A stretch of 64,000 nt of DNA. It comes from Agrobacterium tumefaciens. Its GTDB lineage: Bacteria; Pseudomonadota; Alphaproteobacteria; Rhizobiales; Rhizobiaceae. Below the pieces are notes generated by a model, which worked only from the letters and a program-made list of their open reading frames with translations, searched no databases and had not been told where the DNA came from. The DNA lies in the NCBI RefSeq assembly GCF_013318015.2, contig NZ_CP115842.1, positions 1,227,001 to 1,291,000 on the forward strand, read 5' to 3'. Each line of letters begins with the position of its first letter. The first letter of the stretch is position 1. The translations under genes and the position numbers were made by a program. Of this stretch, positions 8,869 through 18,406 are shown in pieces.

Positions 8869-10178
8869 GTCGTTCCCGCGTCTGGCATCCTTTTACCCAG
8901 CACGGGCTGGAACCGCCGATGAAACGCATCGTCTCGGCGGAGGGCGCCTATCTGGTCGATGAGGATGGCCAGCGGTTGTTCGATGCAATTTCATCCTGGT
9001 GGGTCATCACTCACGGCCACCGGCACTCGGCAATCATGTGCGCCATCCGCGCAGCGACCGAGACCTTCGACCAGATCATTTTCGCCGAGTTTTCGCACGA
9101 GCCGGCCGAAACGCTGGCCAAAGGGCTGATCGAACTCGCGCCTGCCGGCTTGGAACATGTGTTTTATTCCGATAGCGGTTCGACCTCGGTGGAAGTGGCG
9201 CTGAAAATGGCGCTCGGTTATTTTCACAATTGCGGTGAAAAGCGAGATCGCATCGTGGTCATGGAGCACGGCTACCACGGTGATACGATCGGCGCCATGT
9301 CGACGGGCGAACGCGGCGTGTTCAATGCTGCGTATGAACCACTGCTATTCGGCGTCGACCGACTTGCTTTTCCGGAAGCGGATTGTGAGCAGGAGACGCT
9401 CGACATGTTCGAAAGCTTTTGTCGTTCGGGCCGAGTCGCCGCCTTGCTGATCGAGCCGCTTGCTCTAGGTGCCGGTGGCATGAAGATTTACCGCGCGGAC
9501 GTTCTCGCCGGACTGAAACAAATTGCCGAACGCTACGGTTGCCTTGTCATCGCCGACGAGGTGATGACGGGCTGGGGCCGGACAGGAACCATGTTCGCCT
9601 GCGAGCAGGCGGGAGTTTCCCCGGATATTCTGTGCACCTCCAAGGGGCTGACCGGCGGCTCCCTGCCGTTGGCAGCGACCTTGTGCAGTGGCGAAATCTT
9701 CGACGCTCACTTCTCGACCGATCGCCGCAAGACCTTTTTCCATTCGAGTTCCTACACCGCCAATCCGATTGCCTGCGCTGCCGCTGTCGCCAATCTGCAG
9801 GTTTGGCGGGATGAGCCAGTGGTGCAGCGCATCGGTCAACTGCAAGAAGTGCTGCGCGACAATCTCGGGCGATTTGCGGATGACAGGCGCTTCACCAACA
9901 TACGCCAGATTGGAACCATCGCAGCGCTTGACCTCGTCGTGCCCTCCGGCGGTTATCTCGCGGAGGCGGGGCCACGCATGCGGCAATTGTTCCGCGAGCG
10001 CGGGCTCATCATCCGCCCGCTCGGCAATGTGCTCTATCTGATGCCGCCCTATTGTTCTACGGCGCAAGACCTCACCCGTGCCTTTGACGCCATGGACGAA
10101 GTGGCCTCGATCGTGACTGAAGCCGCTCCGGGAGAACCCGGCGCGGCCGCGATCAAAAACCGTCTCCGAAAGGCCTGA
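8865..10178 (+). CDS. bioA: Adenosylmethionine-8-amino-7-oxononanoate aminotransferase
   Basis: A 437-aa class III PLP aminotransferase using SAM as amino donor to make 7,8-diaminopelargonic acid. Family marks are WHPFTQH at the N-terminus, the ISSWWV segment, [13 protein letters not shown] with the PLP Asp, and the Schiff-base Lys260 in CTSKGLTGG. It overlaps bioD by 4 bp and is followed 2 bp later by bioZ. Confidence 0.96.
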   Translation: MSRSRVWHPFTQHGLEPPMKRIVSAEGAYLVDEDGQRLFDAISSWWVITHGHRHSAIMCAIRAATETFDQIIFAEFSHEPAETLAKGLIELAPAGLEHVFYSDSGSTSVEVALKMALGYFHNCGEKRDRIVVMEHGYHGDTIGAMSTGERGVFNAAYEPLLFGVDRLAFPEADCEQETLDMFESFCRSGRVAALLIEPLALGAGGMKIYRADVLAGLKQIAERYGCLVIADEVMTGWGRTGTMFACEQAGVSPDILCTSKGLTGGSLPLAATLCSGEIFDAHFSTDRRKTFFHSSSYTANPIACAAAVANLQVWRDEPVVQRIGQLQEVLRDNLGRFADDRRFTNIRQIGTIAALDLVVPSGGYLAEAGPRMRQLFRERGLIIRPLGNVLYLMPPYCSTAQDLTRAFDAMDEVASIVTEAAPGEPGAAAIKNRLRKA

Positions 10179-10180
10179 CA

Positions 10181-11167
10181 ATGCAGACCCGTTCTTCCCG
10201 CATGGCTGGCTTCGGGCATGCCGTGCCAGTGCGATGTGTCCGCAACGCGGAGATTGAGACGCGTCTTGGGCTGGAGGCTGGCTGGATAGAGCGTCGGACG
10301 GGGATCCGCACACGTTATTGGGCGCAAGAGGGCGAGACGCTGAGCGGCCTTGCCGAAAAAGCCGGCCGCATGGCACTGGAAAACGCGAAAATTGGCGCCG
10401 AGGATATCGCACTGACATTGCTTGCGACCTCCACACCAGACCATCTTTTGCCGCCTTCGGCCCCGCTGCTTGCGCACCGGTTGGGCCTCACACAATCCGG
10501 GGCGATCGATCTTGCCGGGGCCTGTTCCGGTTTTCTCTATGCGCTCACTCTTGCGGATGGTTTTGTCCGCACCCACGGCCGCGCGGTGCTGGTTGTTGCC
10601 GCCAATATCTTAAGCCGTCGTATCAATCCGGCGGAAAGGGCAACTGCGGTTCTGTTCGCCGATGCTGCCGGCGCCGTCGTGCTTGTCCCCTGCCGGGATG
10701 CGCAGCGCGGCCTTTTGTCTGCCGATCTCGTTTCGGATGGGAGCGGTTACGACCTGATCCAGATCGCGGCGGGCGGCAGCAGCCAGCCTTTTTCCAATGA
10801 TACAGAGGCTGAAGATACCCTTATGACGATGCGGGACGGCCGCGAGGTCTTTTCCCGTGCGGTCGCCGCGATGACGCAGACCTCACAGCGCGCTCTGCAA
10901 CGCGCAGAAATGACGGCTACCGATATCCACCGGTTCGTGCCGCATCAGGCCAATGCCCGCATGTTCGATGCCGTCTGCGGCAATATCGGCATCGACCGGC
11001 AAAAGACGGTACGTACAGTCGAAACCTTCGGCAACTCTTCTGCCGCCACTATTCCGCTTTCGCTTTCCGTTTCCAATGCTGAGCGGCCCATCGCGGAGGG
11101 TGAAACGCTGTTATTGACGGCGGCAGGGGCGGGGATGACTGGGGGGGCGGTGGTGTATCGAGGCTAG
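10181..11167 (+). CDS. bioZ: BioZ, FabH-like 3-ketoacyl-ACP synthase for pimelate precursor
   Basis: A 328-aa KAS III-type condensing enzyme. The catalytic triad is visible: Cys115 in DLAGACSGF, His in [10 protein letters not shown] and Asn in TFGNSSAAT. Position as the last gene of bioBFDAZ, 2 bp after bioA, identifies it as BioZ rather than the housekeeping FabH. In Agrobacterium, BioZ is reported to extend a glutaryl thioester with malonyl-ACP, so that pimeloyl-ACP is made without BioC/BioH; that role is taken from the literature, not from this sequence. No clear terminator was found after the stop. Confidence 0.92.
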   Translation: MQTRSSRMAGFGHAVPVRCVRNAEIETRLGLEAGWIERRTGIRTRYWAQEGETLSGLAEKAGRMALENAKIGAEDIALTLLATSTPDHLLPPSAPLLAHRLGLTQSGAIDLAGACSGFLYALTLADGFVRTHGRAVLVVAANILSRRINPAERATAVLFADAAGAVVLVPCRDAQRGLLSADLVSDGSGYDLIQIAAGGSSQPFSNDTEAEDTLMTMRDGREVFSRAVAAMTQTSQRALQRAEMTATDIHRFVPHQANARMFDAVCGNIGIDRQKTVRTVETFGNSSAATIPLSLSVSNAERPIAEGETLLLTAAGAGMTGGAVVYRG

Positions 11168-11289
11168 GCCAGCTGGATACGGAAATGTCTGAGTCGGATC
11201 GAGCCGCGCGTACAACGTTGGCAGATATAGGCAGAGCGCGGTGATGCAGCTCAAGTGCTCGAAACAGTTTGATTTTGTTTGGCGAAATT

Positions 11290-11363
11290 TGGCTGGGGAA
11301 CCTGGACTCGAACCAAGATTAACGGAGTCAGAGTCCGTCGTTCTACCATTGAACTATTCCCCA
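11290..11363 (-). tRNA. tRNA-Gln (anticodon CTG)
   Basis: The reverse strand folds into a full cloverleaf: acceptor TGGGGAA with TTCCCCA, anticodon stem ACGGA/TCCGT around the loop CTCTGAC, T-loop TTCGAGT, discriminator G and an encoded CCA end. Anticodon CTG reads CAG (Gln). It stands alone between bioZ and the Lrp-type regulator. No integrated element is seen beside it. Confidence 0.95.
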
Positions 11364-11486
11364 AAAGCCTGAAGCGGGTTACCGCGTTCGCTTTGGTGGG
11401 TCGTCATATAGATGATTTCTTGCGAGGCGCAAGTCGAAAAAATCGAAAAATGCGTTTTCGTCGCTCTTTTGCGTCTGTCTCCTGCG

Positions 11487-11924
11487 TCAGAGCCGCGCAC
11501 GGGTGGAGCGTGGGGTGGAGAGCAGAAGGCTGGTCTCGCTGCCGGTAATGCCAGGGACAAGGCGGATACGGCGGAGCACCGCGTCGAAATCGCTGAGAGT
11601 GGCGGCGTTAAGTTCTACGATCAGGTCCCAGCGACCGTTCGTGCTGTGAATTTCGGATATTTCCGGGAAACCGCCGAGCGTGCGGATGACGCGGTCCGTC
11701 ACATGGCCTTCAATCTCGATCATCATGATGCCGCGGATCGCCGCCTCCACCGCATCGGCACGCAGGATGACGGTATAACCGATGATAGTCCCGTCATTTT
11801 CCATTTTTTCGATGCGTGAGCGTACCGTTGCGCGCGAGGTTTCCGTCTCGATCGCCAGATCGGAAATGCTGCGTCTGCCGTTATGCCTCAAAAGGGTCAC
11901 GAGCCGTTCGTCGAGATCATCCAT
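11487..11924 (-). CDS. Lrp/AsnC-family transcription regulator
   Basis: A 145-aa protein with an N-terminal helix-turn-helix (DERLVTLLRHNGRRSISDLA, then ETSRATVRSRIEKME) and a C-terminal RAM ligand-binding domain (residues ~65-140). It is divergent from the arginase/ornithine cyclodeaminase pair with 132 bp between starts, so it probably senses arginine or ornithine and controls that operon. The ligand is inferred from context only. Confidence 0.88.
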   Translation of the reverse strand: MDDLDERLVTLLRHNGRRSISDLAIETETSRATVRSRIEKMENDGTIIGYTVILRADAVEAAIRGIMMIEIEGHVTDRVIRTLGGFPEISEIHSTNGRWDLIVELNAATLSDFDAVLRRIRLVPGITGSETSLLLSTPRSTRARL

Positions 11925-11945
11925 TGGTAGCCATTCTGATAAATA

Positions 11946-11990
11946 GATTTGACCAAATCGATAGCCTATTTCGATAATATTGCCAATATT
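11946..11990. promoter_or_regulatory. Cluster of three palindromes, candidate Lrp-type operators
   Basis: Within 45 bp of the divergent promoter region lie GATTTG-AC-CAAATC (11946-11959), ATAG-C-CTAT (11961-11969) and AATATTG-C-CAATATT (11976-11990), each with perfect arms. Lrp-like proteins commonly bind phased arrays of weak AT-rich dyads, so these are the likeliest sites for the regulator encoded just upstream. Confidence 0.5.
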
Positions 11991-12056
11991 TGATGTTCAT
12001 TCCGCCATGTTTGTGTGGTTTAGTGAGGTTATCGGTTGATGAAAGCGAGGGCTCAA

Positions 12057-12977
12057 ATGGATATCAGGCTGATCGGTGCGCCATTGCAAATCGGAGCCGG
12101 GCAATTGGGGTGTGAGATGGGGCCGAGTGCGTATCGCATCGCCGGTCTCACGCGGGCGCTCGAAGATCTGGGCCATCGGGTGGTCGATACCGGCAATGTA
12201 ACGCCGGCGCCGCTGAGGGATTTTAGCCACCCCAATCCGGCGGTGCATCATCTCGCTGAGACAGTCGCCTGGACCGAGGCGCTGACGGAGGCCGCCTATC
12301 GCGAAAGTGCTGCCGCCGTTCCGATCTTTCTTGGCGGCGACCACGCAATTTCCGCGGGAACCGTCGCCGGCATGGCGCGGCGGGTGGCGGAGAGTGGCCG
12401 GCCGTTTTTCGTGCTCTGGCTCGATGCCCATACCGATTACCACACGCTTGAAACGACGCGCAGCGGTAACCTGCATGGCACGCCGGTCGCCTATTTCAGC
12501 GGTCGCGACGGATTTTCGGGTTACTTTCCGCCGCTCTCCCATGCGGTTCCTGAGGAAAATATCGGCATGATCGGCATCCGCAGCGTCGATCCAGCCGAGA
12601 GAGCCGCACTGGAAGACAGCGGCATCACCGTTCACGACATGCGCTCGATAGACGAGCATGGTGTCGCGGTTCTGCTGCGCGCGTTCCTTGCGCGGGTGCA
12701 GGCGGCAAACGGCCTGTTGCATGTCAGTCTCGATGTCGATTTCCTCGAACCGTCGATCGCGCCTGCGGTCGGCACCACGGTTCCGGGTGGGGCGACGTTC
12801 CGTGAGGCGCATCTGGTGATGGAGATGCTGCATGATAGCGGGCTTGTGTGCAGTCTCGATCTCGTGGAGCTTAACCCGTTTCTCGATGAGCGCGGCAGGA
12901 CGGCGACGCTGATGGTCGACCTGGCTGCCAGCCTGATGGGCAAGCGGGTTATGGATCGCCCGACGCGGGCCGGCTGA
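12057..12977 (+). CDS. Arginase
   Basis: A 306-aa ureohydrolase converting arginine to ornithine and urea. The manganese-ligand motifs are GGDHAIS, DAHTDYH and SLDVDFLEP; the last has Glu where most arginases have Asp before Pro, a non-ligand position. ATG 12057 is chosen because GCGAGGG stands just upstream; 12039 is an alternative. Ornithine cyclodeaminase follows after 13 bp, which completes a route from arginine to proline. Confidence 0.92.
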   Translation: MDIRLIGAPLQIGAGQLGCEMGPSAYRIAGLTRALEDLGHRVVDTGNVTPAPLRDFSHPNPAVHHLAETVAWTEALTEAAYRESAAAVPIFLGGDHAISAGTVAGMARRVAESGRPFFVLWLDAHTDYHTLETTRSGNLHGTPVAYFSGRDGFSGYFPPLSHAVPEENIGMIGIRSVDPAERAALEDSGITVHDMRSIDEHGVAVLLRAFLARVQAANGLLHVSLDVDFLEPSIAPAVGTTVPGGATFREAHLVMEMLHDSGLVCSLDLVELNPFLDERGRTATLMVDLAASLMGKRVMDRPTRAG

Positions 12978-12990
12978 GGGGGATGATGCA

Positions 12991-14046
12991 ATGACGATTA
13001 TACCGAACCTTAATATCGTACCTTTCGTCAGCGTCGATCATATGATGAAACTCGTGCTGCGCGTGGGGATCGATACGTTTCTGCGCGAGCTGGCCGACGT
13101 GGTGGAAGAGGATTTCCGCCGCTGGGAAAGTTTCGACAAGACGCCACGCATCGCATCGCATTCCCAAGAGGGCGTCATCGAGCTGATGCCGACCAGTGAT
13201 GGAACGCTGTATGGCTTCAAATATGTGAACGGCCATCCGAAAAACATGAAGGAGGGCCGCCAGACGGTGACCGCCTTTGGGGTGCTTTCCGATGTCGGCA
13301 ACGGCTATCCGCTGCTCCTGACCGAAATGACCATTCTGACGGCGCTGCGCACCGCTGCTACTTCGGCTGTCGCTGCAAAACACCTAGCCCGCAAAAATGC
13401 CCGCTCGATGGCCATCATCGGCAATGGCGCGCAGAGCGAGTTCCAGGCGCGGGCCTTCAAGGCCATTCTCGGCATCGACACGGTGCGGCTTTTCGATATC
13501 GACCGGACCGCCAGCGAAAAATGCGCCCGCAATCTTGCCGGGCAGGGCTTTACCATCGAAATTTGCGATAGTGCGCAGAGCGCGGTGGAAGGTGCTGATA
13601 TCATCACCACCGTCACGGCTGACAAGCAATATGCGACGATCCTGACCGACAACATGGTTGGTCCTGGCATTCACATCAATGCCGTCGGCGGCGATTGTCC
13701 CGGCAAGACGGAACTGCACCGGGACATTCTGCTGCGGTCGGACATTTTTGTCGAATACCCACCGCAGACGCGCATCGAAGGTGAAATCCAGCAATTGCCC
13801 GAAGACTACCCCGTCACTGAGCTATGGCAGGTCATATCGGGTGAAAAGCAGGGACGGGTAAACGACAGGCAGATCACGCTGTTCGACAGCGTCGGTTTCG
13901 CGACCGAGGATTTTTCGGCGCTGCGTTATGTGCGCTCGAAACTGGCCGCCACCGGGCTTTATACGGAACTGGATCTGCTGGCCGATCCGGATGAGCCGCG
14001 CGACCTGTTTGGAATGCTGCTGCGTTGCGAGGCGGCTCTCGCCTGA
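12991..14046 (+). CDS. Ornithine cyclodeaminase
   Basis: A 351-aa member of the ornithine cyclodeaminase/mu-crystallin family, converting ornithine to proline and ammonia with bound NAD. Visible marks are KYVNGHP for substrate binding, the Rossmann loop IIGNGAQSEFQARAF near residue 140, and the DIITTVTADK segment. It has a strong GAGGGGG site. It forms the second step after arginase and resembles the chromosomal relatives of the nopaline-catabolism ocd of Ti plasmids. Confidence 0.93.
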   Translation: MTIIPNLNIVPFVSVDHMMKLVLRVGIDTFLRELADVVEEDFRRWESFDKTPRIASHSQEGVIELMPTSDGTLYGFKYVNGHPKNMKEGRQTVTAFGVLSDVGNGYPLLLTEMTILTALRTAATSAVAAKHLARKNARSMAIIGNGAQSEFQARAFKAILGIDTVRLFDIDRTASEKCARNLAGQGFTIEICDSAQSAVEGADIITTVTADKQYATILTDNMVGPGIHINAVGGDCPGKTELHRDILLRSDIFVEYPPQTRIEGEIQQLPEDYPVTELWQVISGEKQGRVNDRQITLFDSVGFATEDFSALRYVRSKLAATGLYTELDLLADPDEPRDLFGMLLRCEAALA

Positions 14047-14069
14047 GAGGACGTTCAACGGGAATGACG

Positions 14070-14954
14070 TCAGTCAGCCCGCCTGCGTTCCCTGCGGGCA
14101 ACGGCATGTTCCCGCCAGATGGTGAAGAGACCGGCGGCGATCACGATTGCAGCACCCAGAACCATGTTGGATGTCACGACCTCGCCATAGATGGTGACGC
14201 CGATGATGGAGACGAGCACGAGCTGGTAATAGGAAAACGGCTGCACCGAGGCCGCATCCGCCAGCTCGAATGCCTTGATCAGGCAATAATGGCCGCTCAT
14301 GCCGGTAATGCACAGCGCCAGCATCCAGCCCCAATCCTGGGGTGCGAGGCTAACCCAATAAAACGGACCCACCAGCGTCAGTGCTGCCGCACCGGCCACG
14401 CCGGTATAAAAGAAGCTCGTCATCGCTGAATCGCTCTTGCTGCCAAGGCGGGTCAGGACGCTGTAGAGCGCAAGCATGAAGGCGGCGATGAAAGTGATCA
14501 GCAGGCGGTTGTCGAACTCTTCGCCGTCAGGTTTCAGAATGACGAGAACGCCGATGAAGCCGACAAAAATAGCGCACCAGCGCCGCCAGCCCACATGTTC
14601 GCCAAGCAACGGCACGGACAGTGCGGCGACGATCAGCGGCGCCGAAGCGAGGATGGAGTGGCTGTGCGCCAGCCCGACAACGGCGAAGGAGAAAATGGAA
14701 AAAACAATCTGCACGGCAAGAAGGACGCCGCGGCTGATCTGCAGCCACGGACGGTTTGCCATGACAGCGCCCCGAATGCCGCCAGAGGACCTTGCAGCCA
14801 TCAACAAAACGAAGACGGCGAAGGCCCAGTATCGAAGCATTGCGACGAAGACGGGCGGATAAGAACTGCCAAGATGTTTGGATATGCCATCCTGCGCTGC
14901 AAAGATCGTGAATGCTATGAGCGCATAAAGATAACCGGTCTTGGGTGATGGCAT
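14070..14954 (-). CDS. DMT-family (EamA) membrane transporter
   Basis: About 294 aa from ATG 14954 (MPSPKTGYLY), with some ten hydrophobic segments in two EamA repeats. The substrate of such exporters (amino acids, metabolites) cannot be told from sequence. It is convergent with ornithine cyclodeaminase, 23 bp apart. The frame is open farther upstream to 15074, but the added residues are polar and unlike the family. Confidence 0.85.
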   Translation of the reverse strand: MPSPKTGYLYALIAFTIFAAQDGISKHLGSSYPPVFVAMLRYWAFAVFVLLMAARSSGGIRGAVMANRPWLQISRGVLLAVQIVFSIFSFAVVGLAHSHSILASAPLIVAALSVPLLGEHVGWRRWCAIFVGFIGVLVILKPDGEEFDNRLLITFIAAFMLALYSVLTRLGSKSDSAMTSFFYTGVAGAAALTLVGPFYWVSLAPQDWGWMLALCITGMSGHYCLIKAFELADAASVQPFSYYQLVLVSIIGVTIYGEVVTSNMVLGAAIVIAAGLFTIWREHAVARRERRRAD

Positions 14955-15052
14955 AAATAAACCACTGTCCGGCTGTTGCCGGCAAAAAGAGGATTCGGCG
15001 TGAATAAGGTGAACAGCAGCCATATGGTCTGGCCGCATCTTGTCAGACAACC

Positions 15053-15166
15053 TTATTTTCCGAATAGCTGCCATGCAAGTCCGAAGACTGCCTCTGCCCG
15101 GTCAAGTTCACGGGTGGCGCCGATGCTGGCGAAAGCTTTGCGAATAGCTGTTTTCCTGTCCGCCAT
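15053..15166 (-). CDS. Possible 37-aa small protein
   Basis: ATG at 15166 opens a 37-residue frame (MADRKTAIRKAFASIG... ending GLAWQLFGK) that could form an amphipathic helix with basic N-terminal and hydrophobic C-terminal faces. It lies between the inositol dehydrogenase and DMT transporter genes on the same strand. No convincing ribosome site is seen and no family is recognised, so it may be chance. Confidence 0.3.
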   Translation of the reverse strand: MADRKTAIRKAFASIGATRELDRAEAVFGLAWQLFGK

Positions 15167-15218
15167 GCGTTAACGCACCGCGGACAGGATGTCGGTTACG
15201 GAGTGATTTCTGCGTCGA

Positions 15219-16211
15219 TCAGCCGATCGTCACGGCCGCCTTCGAGGTGACGGATTTCAGCGCAGCGTCGGCCAGTTTCAATGCGATCAGCCCATCCTTG
15301 ATGGAGGGTGACGGAGCCACATTGTTTTCGATGCAATCGATGAAAGCGGTAATTTCCGCCGCGTAGGCCGCCGTATAACGCGTCATGAAGAAATCATGCA
15401 GCGGCGGGCGGGTGTAGCCCTCAGCATTGGCGATCTCGATGGAGACCGGCCGCTGGTTCTCGGCCGCAGCCGAACCGAGCGAACCATGCACTTCGATACG
15501 CTGGTCATACCCATAGGTCGCGCGTCGCGAATTCGAAATGCTGGCTTGCCTGCCGCTTTTCGTCGTCAGAATGATGCTGGCGCTATCGAAATCGCCGAGT
15601 GCACCGATCTCCGGATTGACGAGAACGGAACCGGTGGCGAATACGCTTTCCACTTCCTCGCCGAGCAGGAACCGCGCCATGTCGAAATCATGAATAGTCA
15701 TGTCACGGAAAATGCCGCCGGAAACCTTGATATATTCGGCTGGCGGCGGGCCGGGATCGCGGCTGGTGATGGTCACCATTTCGACCTTGCCGATGCGGCC
15801 ATCCTCGATTGCCTTGTGCACGGCCTGGAAATGCGGATCGAAACGCCGGTTGAAACCGAGCATCACCTTTGCACCGGTTTCCTCAACCACCTTGGCGCAG
15901 GCTTCCGCACGGGCCACATCCAGATCGACGGGTTTTTCGCAGAAGATGGCCTTGCCGGCACGGGCGAAACGCTCGATCAGATCGGCATGGGTGTTGGTCG
16001 GAGTGCAGATGATGACGGCATCGATCGTCTTGTCAGCCAGAACCTCGTCGATTGTGCTGACCTTGCACTGCGCTTCGCGGGCGATTGCTTCCGCAGCACC
16101 GGCAACGGCGTCCACAACGGCCACCAGCTTCGCACGGCTGTCGGTGGTGATCGCCTTGGCGTGGACCTTGCCGATCCGTCCAGCGCCGAGCAGTGCCAAT
16201 TTCGTAACCAT
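15219..16211 (-). CDS. iolG: Inositol 2-dehydrogenase (Gfo/Idh/MocA family)
   Basis: A 330-aa NAD-dependent oxidoreductase. The Rossmann motif GAGRIGKVHA is at residues 9-18, EKPVDLD carries the catalytic Lys, and GFNRRFDPHF and GGIFRDMTIHDFDMARF are characteristic of myo-inositol 2-dehydrogenases, which make 2-keto-myo-inositol as the first step of inositol catabolism. The rest of the iol pathway is not adjacent, as is usual in rhizobia. Related sugar dehydrogenases share these motifs, so the substrate is likely but not certain. Confidence 0.85.
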   Translation of the reverse strand: MVTKLALLGAGRIGKVHAKAITTDSRAKLVAVVDAVAGAAEAIAREAQCKVSTIDEVLADKTIDAVIICTPTNTHADLIERFARAGKAIFCEKPVDLDVARAEACAKVVEETGAKVMLGFNRRFDPHFQAVHKAIEDGRIGKVEMVTITSRDPGPPPAEYIKVSGGIFRDMTIHDFDMARFLLGEEVESVFATGSVLVNPEIGALGDFDSASIILTTKSGRQASISNSRRATYGYDQRIEVHGSLGSAAAENQRPVSIEIANAEGYTRPPLHDFFMTRYTAAYAAEITAFIDCIENNVAPSPSIKDGLIALKLADAALKSVTSKAAVTIG

Positions 16212-16285
16212 CTTTCCTCCGGTTCCTCACACCCGTCTTCCACTCCCGGAAAGACAGAATATGAACGCAAACAATGTTTCGATAT

Positions 16286-16299
16286 GGAATATATGTTCT
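16286..16299. promoter_or_regulatory. Candidate IolR site upstream of the inositol dehydrogenase
   Basis: GGAATATATGTTCT at about 75 bp before the start fits GGAA-N6-TTCC, the motif described for IolR in Sinorhizobium, with one mismatch (TTCT). It is also a near-palindrome (GAA...TTC). Confidence 0.4.
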
Positions 16300-16443
16300 A
16301 TTTTGCTAGATCGACATCGGAGGCGTGTCAAGCGTTTTGACGACGGGCAGGGCAGCCGAAATGATCTCTTCGGGAGGTTGCGCAGCACGGGTGAGCGCTG
16401 CGTTGAGAAAGCGTTGAAACGGGGACAAAATCACCACCGGCAG

Positions 16444-17694
16444 TCAGTTGACAGAGGGTGCGACGACCTCTTGTTGGGGAAGCGCATAAACCTCGACCGG
16501 GGTTTCAAGGCCGCGCAGAAGCCATGGGCCAAGATTGTCCAGCTTGTCCTCATGTCCGGCCATACGGACGAATTCTTCGGAAAACAGGACGTTGCGGCCG
16601 GTTTCCTTGGTCAGGGTTTCAAGCCGTGATGCGATGTTTACGGCCGGGCCGATGACGGTAAAATCGAGGCGGGTTTTCGAGCCGATATTGCCATACATGA
16701 CATCGCCGACATGGACGCCGATGCCGTAACCCAGAGGGTCATGGCCTTTCTGGCAATTGATGTCGTTGAGGGCAACGAGACTTTTCTGTGCGCTGGCAAT
16801 GGCTTTCAGCAGGTTTTCACAAGCCTGCGGATCGCTGAGCGGGAAAATCGCCAGCAGCCCATCGCCCATGAATTTCAGGATTTCACCACCGAATTCCTCG
16901 ATCGGATCGCACATCGCGTCGAAATAACCGTTCAGCAATTCGATCACATCATCGCGCGGCCAGAGGTCGGAAATATGGGTGAAGTTGCGCAGGTCGCAGA
17001 TCAGGATCGCCGCGCCGACCGTTATGCCGCTGCCGCGCGTCGTTGCACCATTGAGGATTTTTTCGCCCGCATGCGGCCCGACATAGGTCTCCAGCAGGGT
17101 GCGCGTCATGCGGTTTTTCAGGCGAATTTCGCTGACCAGCGCGAGCGCCGGTAGCAGGTTTTTCAACGCAAGGACTTCCGCTTCCAAAAAGCCACCGGGC
17201 CGATCGCTGGAAAAAGTGGCGACATGGCGCTTGCCGAACGTATGTTCGATCGGCCAGGCGAAATAATCCGTCAGCCCGTCGGCGCGCAATTGCTCATAGA
17301 TCGGATAAGCGGATGGCTCGATTTCGTCTCCGGTCAGGCGGTGGCGGATTTCGGTTGCGCCCTGATGGATGTCGTTGATGGGACTGTTCAGATATTCGGG
17401 CGAGCTCTCCGCCCCATAGCCATAGGTGGTGATCTCGGCCGACGATATGCCGGCCTTCCACAGGATGCGCGCGCCAAGCCATTGCGGGTGACGAATGCGG
17501 AAGGCAAGTGCGCCCCGCGCTATGGAAATTCCACTCTCGCGCAACCTGCTACACAGCTCGAAGAATATCTCATCGATAAAGCGCTCGTCCTTCGTGCCGG
17601 TGACGAGCCAGTCGAGAATTTCCGTTTTCTCCGTTGGCCACAATTCATCCAATGCTGAAGAAACCCGTTCTTCGGTTTTAAGGCTGAGTGTCAT
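16444..17694 (-). CDS. Class III adenylate cyclase
   Basis: About 416 aa from ATG 17694 (GTG 17739 is the longer alternative). The C-terminal ~190 residues form the catalytic domain: ICDLRNFT and FMGDGLLAIF give the two metal Asp, Lys in EILKFMGDG and Asp in LDFTVIGP fit ATP specificity, and VNIASRLE supplies the transition-state Asn and Arg. The N-terminal ~190 residues are a soluble domain seen in many rhizobial cyclases and lack membrane helices, so the enzyme is cytosolic and presumably senses an internal signal. Confidence 0.88.
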   Translation of the reverse strand: MTLSLKTEERVSSALDELWPTEKTEILDWLVTGTKDERFIDEIFFELCSRLRESGISIARGALAFRIRHPQWLGARILWKAGISSAEITTYGYGAESSPEYLNSPINDIHQGATEIRHRLTGDEIEPSAYPIYEQLRADGLTDYFAWPIEHTFGKRHVATFSSDRPGGFLEAEVLALKNLLPALALVSEIRLKNRMTRTLLETYVGPHAGEKILNGATTRGSGITVGAAILICDLRNFTHISDLWPRDDVIELLNGYFDAMCDPIEEFGGEILKFMGDGLLAIFPLSDPQACENLLKAIASAQKSLVALNDINCQKGHDPLGYGIGVHVGDVMYGNIGSKTRLDFTVIGPAVNIASRLETLTKETGRNVLFSEEFVRMAGHEDKLDNLGPWLLRGLETPVEVYALPQQEVVAPSVN

Positions 17695-17848
17695 GGCAGG
17701 ATTCCGGAAATTATTGGTGCTCTCGCGCAGGCGGGCCACATGGCGAACATGTCCCGTGCGGACATCATGTGGTGCCGGATAACGGAAATGTTAAGAGAGC
17801 GGAGCGGAAAATGTTCCGGAGAGACTTGTAGCGTTCAAACCGTTACGC

Positions 17849-17920
17849 GCGCCGCCCGGATGTTGCGTGAACATCGTCCCCGGCGGCGCTGAGATTTGGT
17901 TCGGATCGTTGTGAACGATC
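17849..17920. other. Two stem-loops at the 3' end of the small HTH gene
   Basis: GATCGTT-GTG-AACGATC (17904-17920) overlaps the HTH gene stop, and just beyond it GCGCCGCC/GGCGGCGC (17849-17889) encloses an inner ATGTT/AACAT stem. Neither has a T run for minus-strand transcripts, so they may mark a factor-dependent end or protect the 3' end. Confidence 0.4.
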
Positions 17921-18149
17921 AGATAACGGTTTCGACTGGAATATGCAGGGCGGCGGCAACGCGCCTGATGCGCAGAGGATCGCTGTCTGAGCCGTCTTCC
18001 AGGGCGCGGATTTCATTGGCTGTCAGGCCGCAGGTGATGGCAAGCTGATCGACCGTATATCCGGCGAGATTGCGCGCCATCAGGACTTTTCGGGCGAAAG
18101 GAGCATCTGTTTCCTGATCGGAATCGAGTTGTGAGACTGAAATTGTCAT
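17919..18149 (-). CDS. Small XRE-like helix-turn-helix protein
   Basis: 76 aa from ATG 18149, chosen because GGGAG lies 8 bases upstream; the frame can extend to 18176. The core, ARNLAGYTVDQLAITCGLT followed by NEIRALEDG, is a Cro/C1-type helix-turn-helix, and little else is present. It could be a small DNA-binding regulator acting alone or an antitoxin-like protein, but no toxin gene flanks it. Confidence 0.7.
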   Translation of the reverse strand: MTISVSQLDSDQETDAPFARKVLMARNLAGYTVDQLAITCGLTANEIRALEDGSDSDPLRIRRVAAALHIPVETVI

Positions 18150-18406
18150 TTTTTGCATCTCCCTCATGGTGGACACTTTAATGCGGATGGCAAAGAAAGG
18201 TTGCCGGAGCCGAATGCGACCGCGTTACCGGAGAAAAATCGTGTTGCAACGCAGCGAGAACATAGCCGCTTCATCCACCTACGCAATAGTTAAATTTTGT
18301 TAAGATTCGTGATCGCAGGATTCCTGCGGGATTCATCGCACGAACAAGGGGTTGAGAAAAATACTATTTTTCCGGGGTTTAGGCGGATGAAGACTGGCGG
18401 CTTGTG

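Noticed and set aside
11290..11363. Integration site at the tRNA-Gln gene
   Set aside because: No integrase, direct repeat of the tRNA 3' end or change of gene content is seen on either side.
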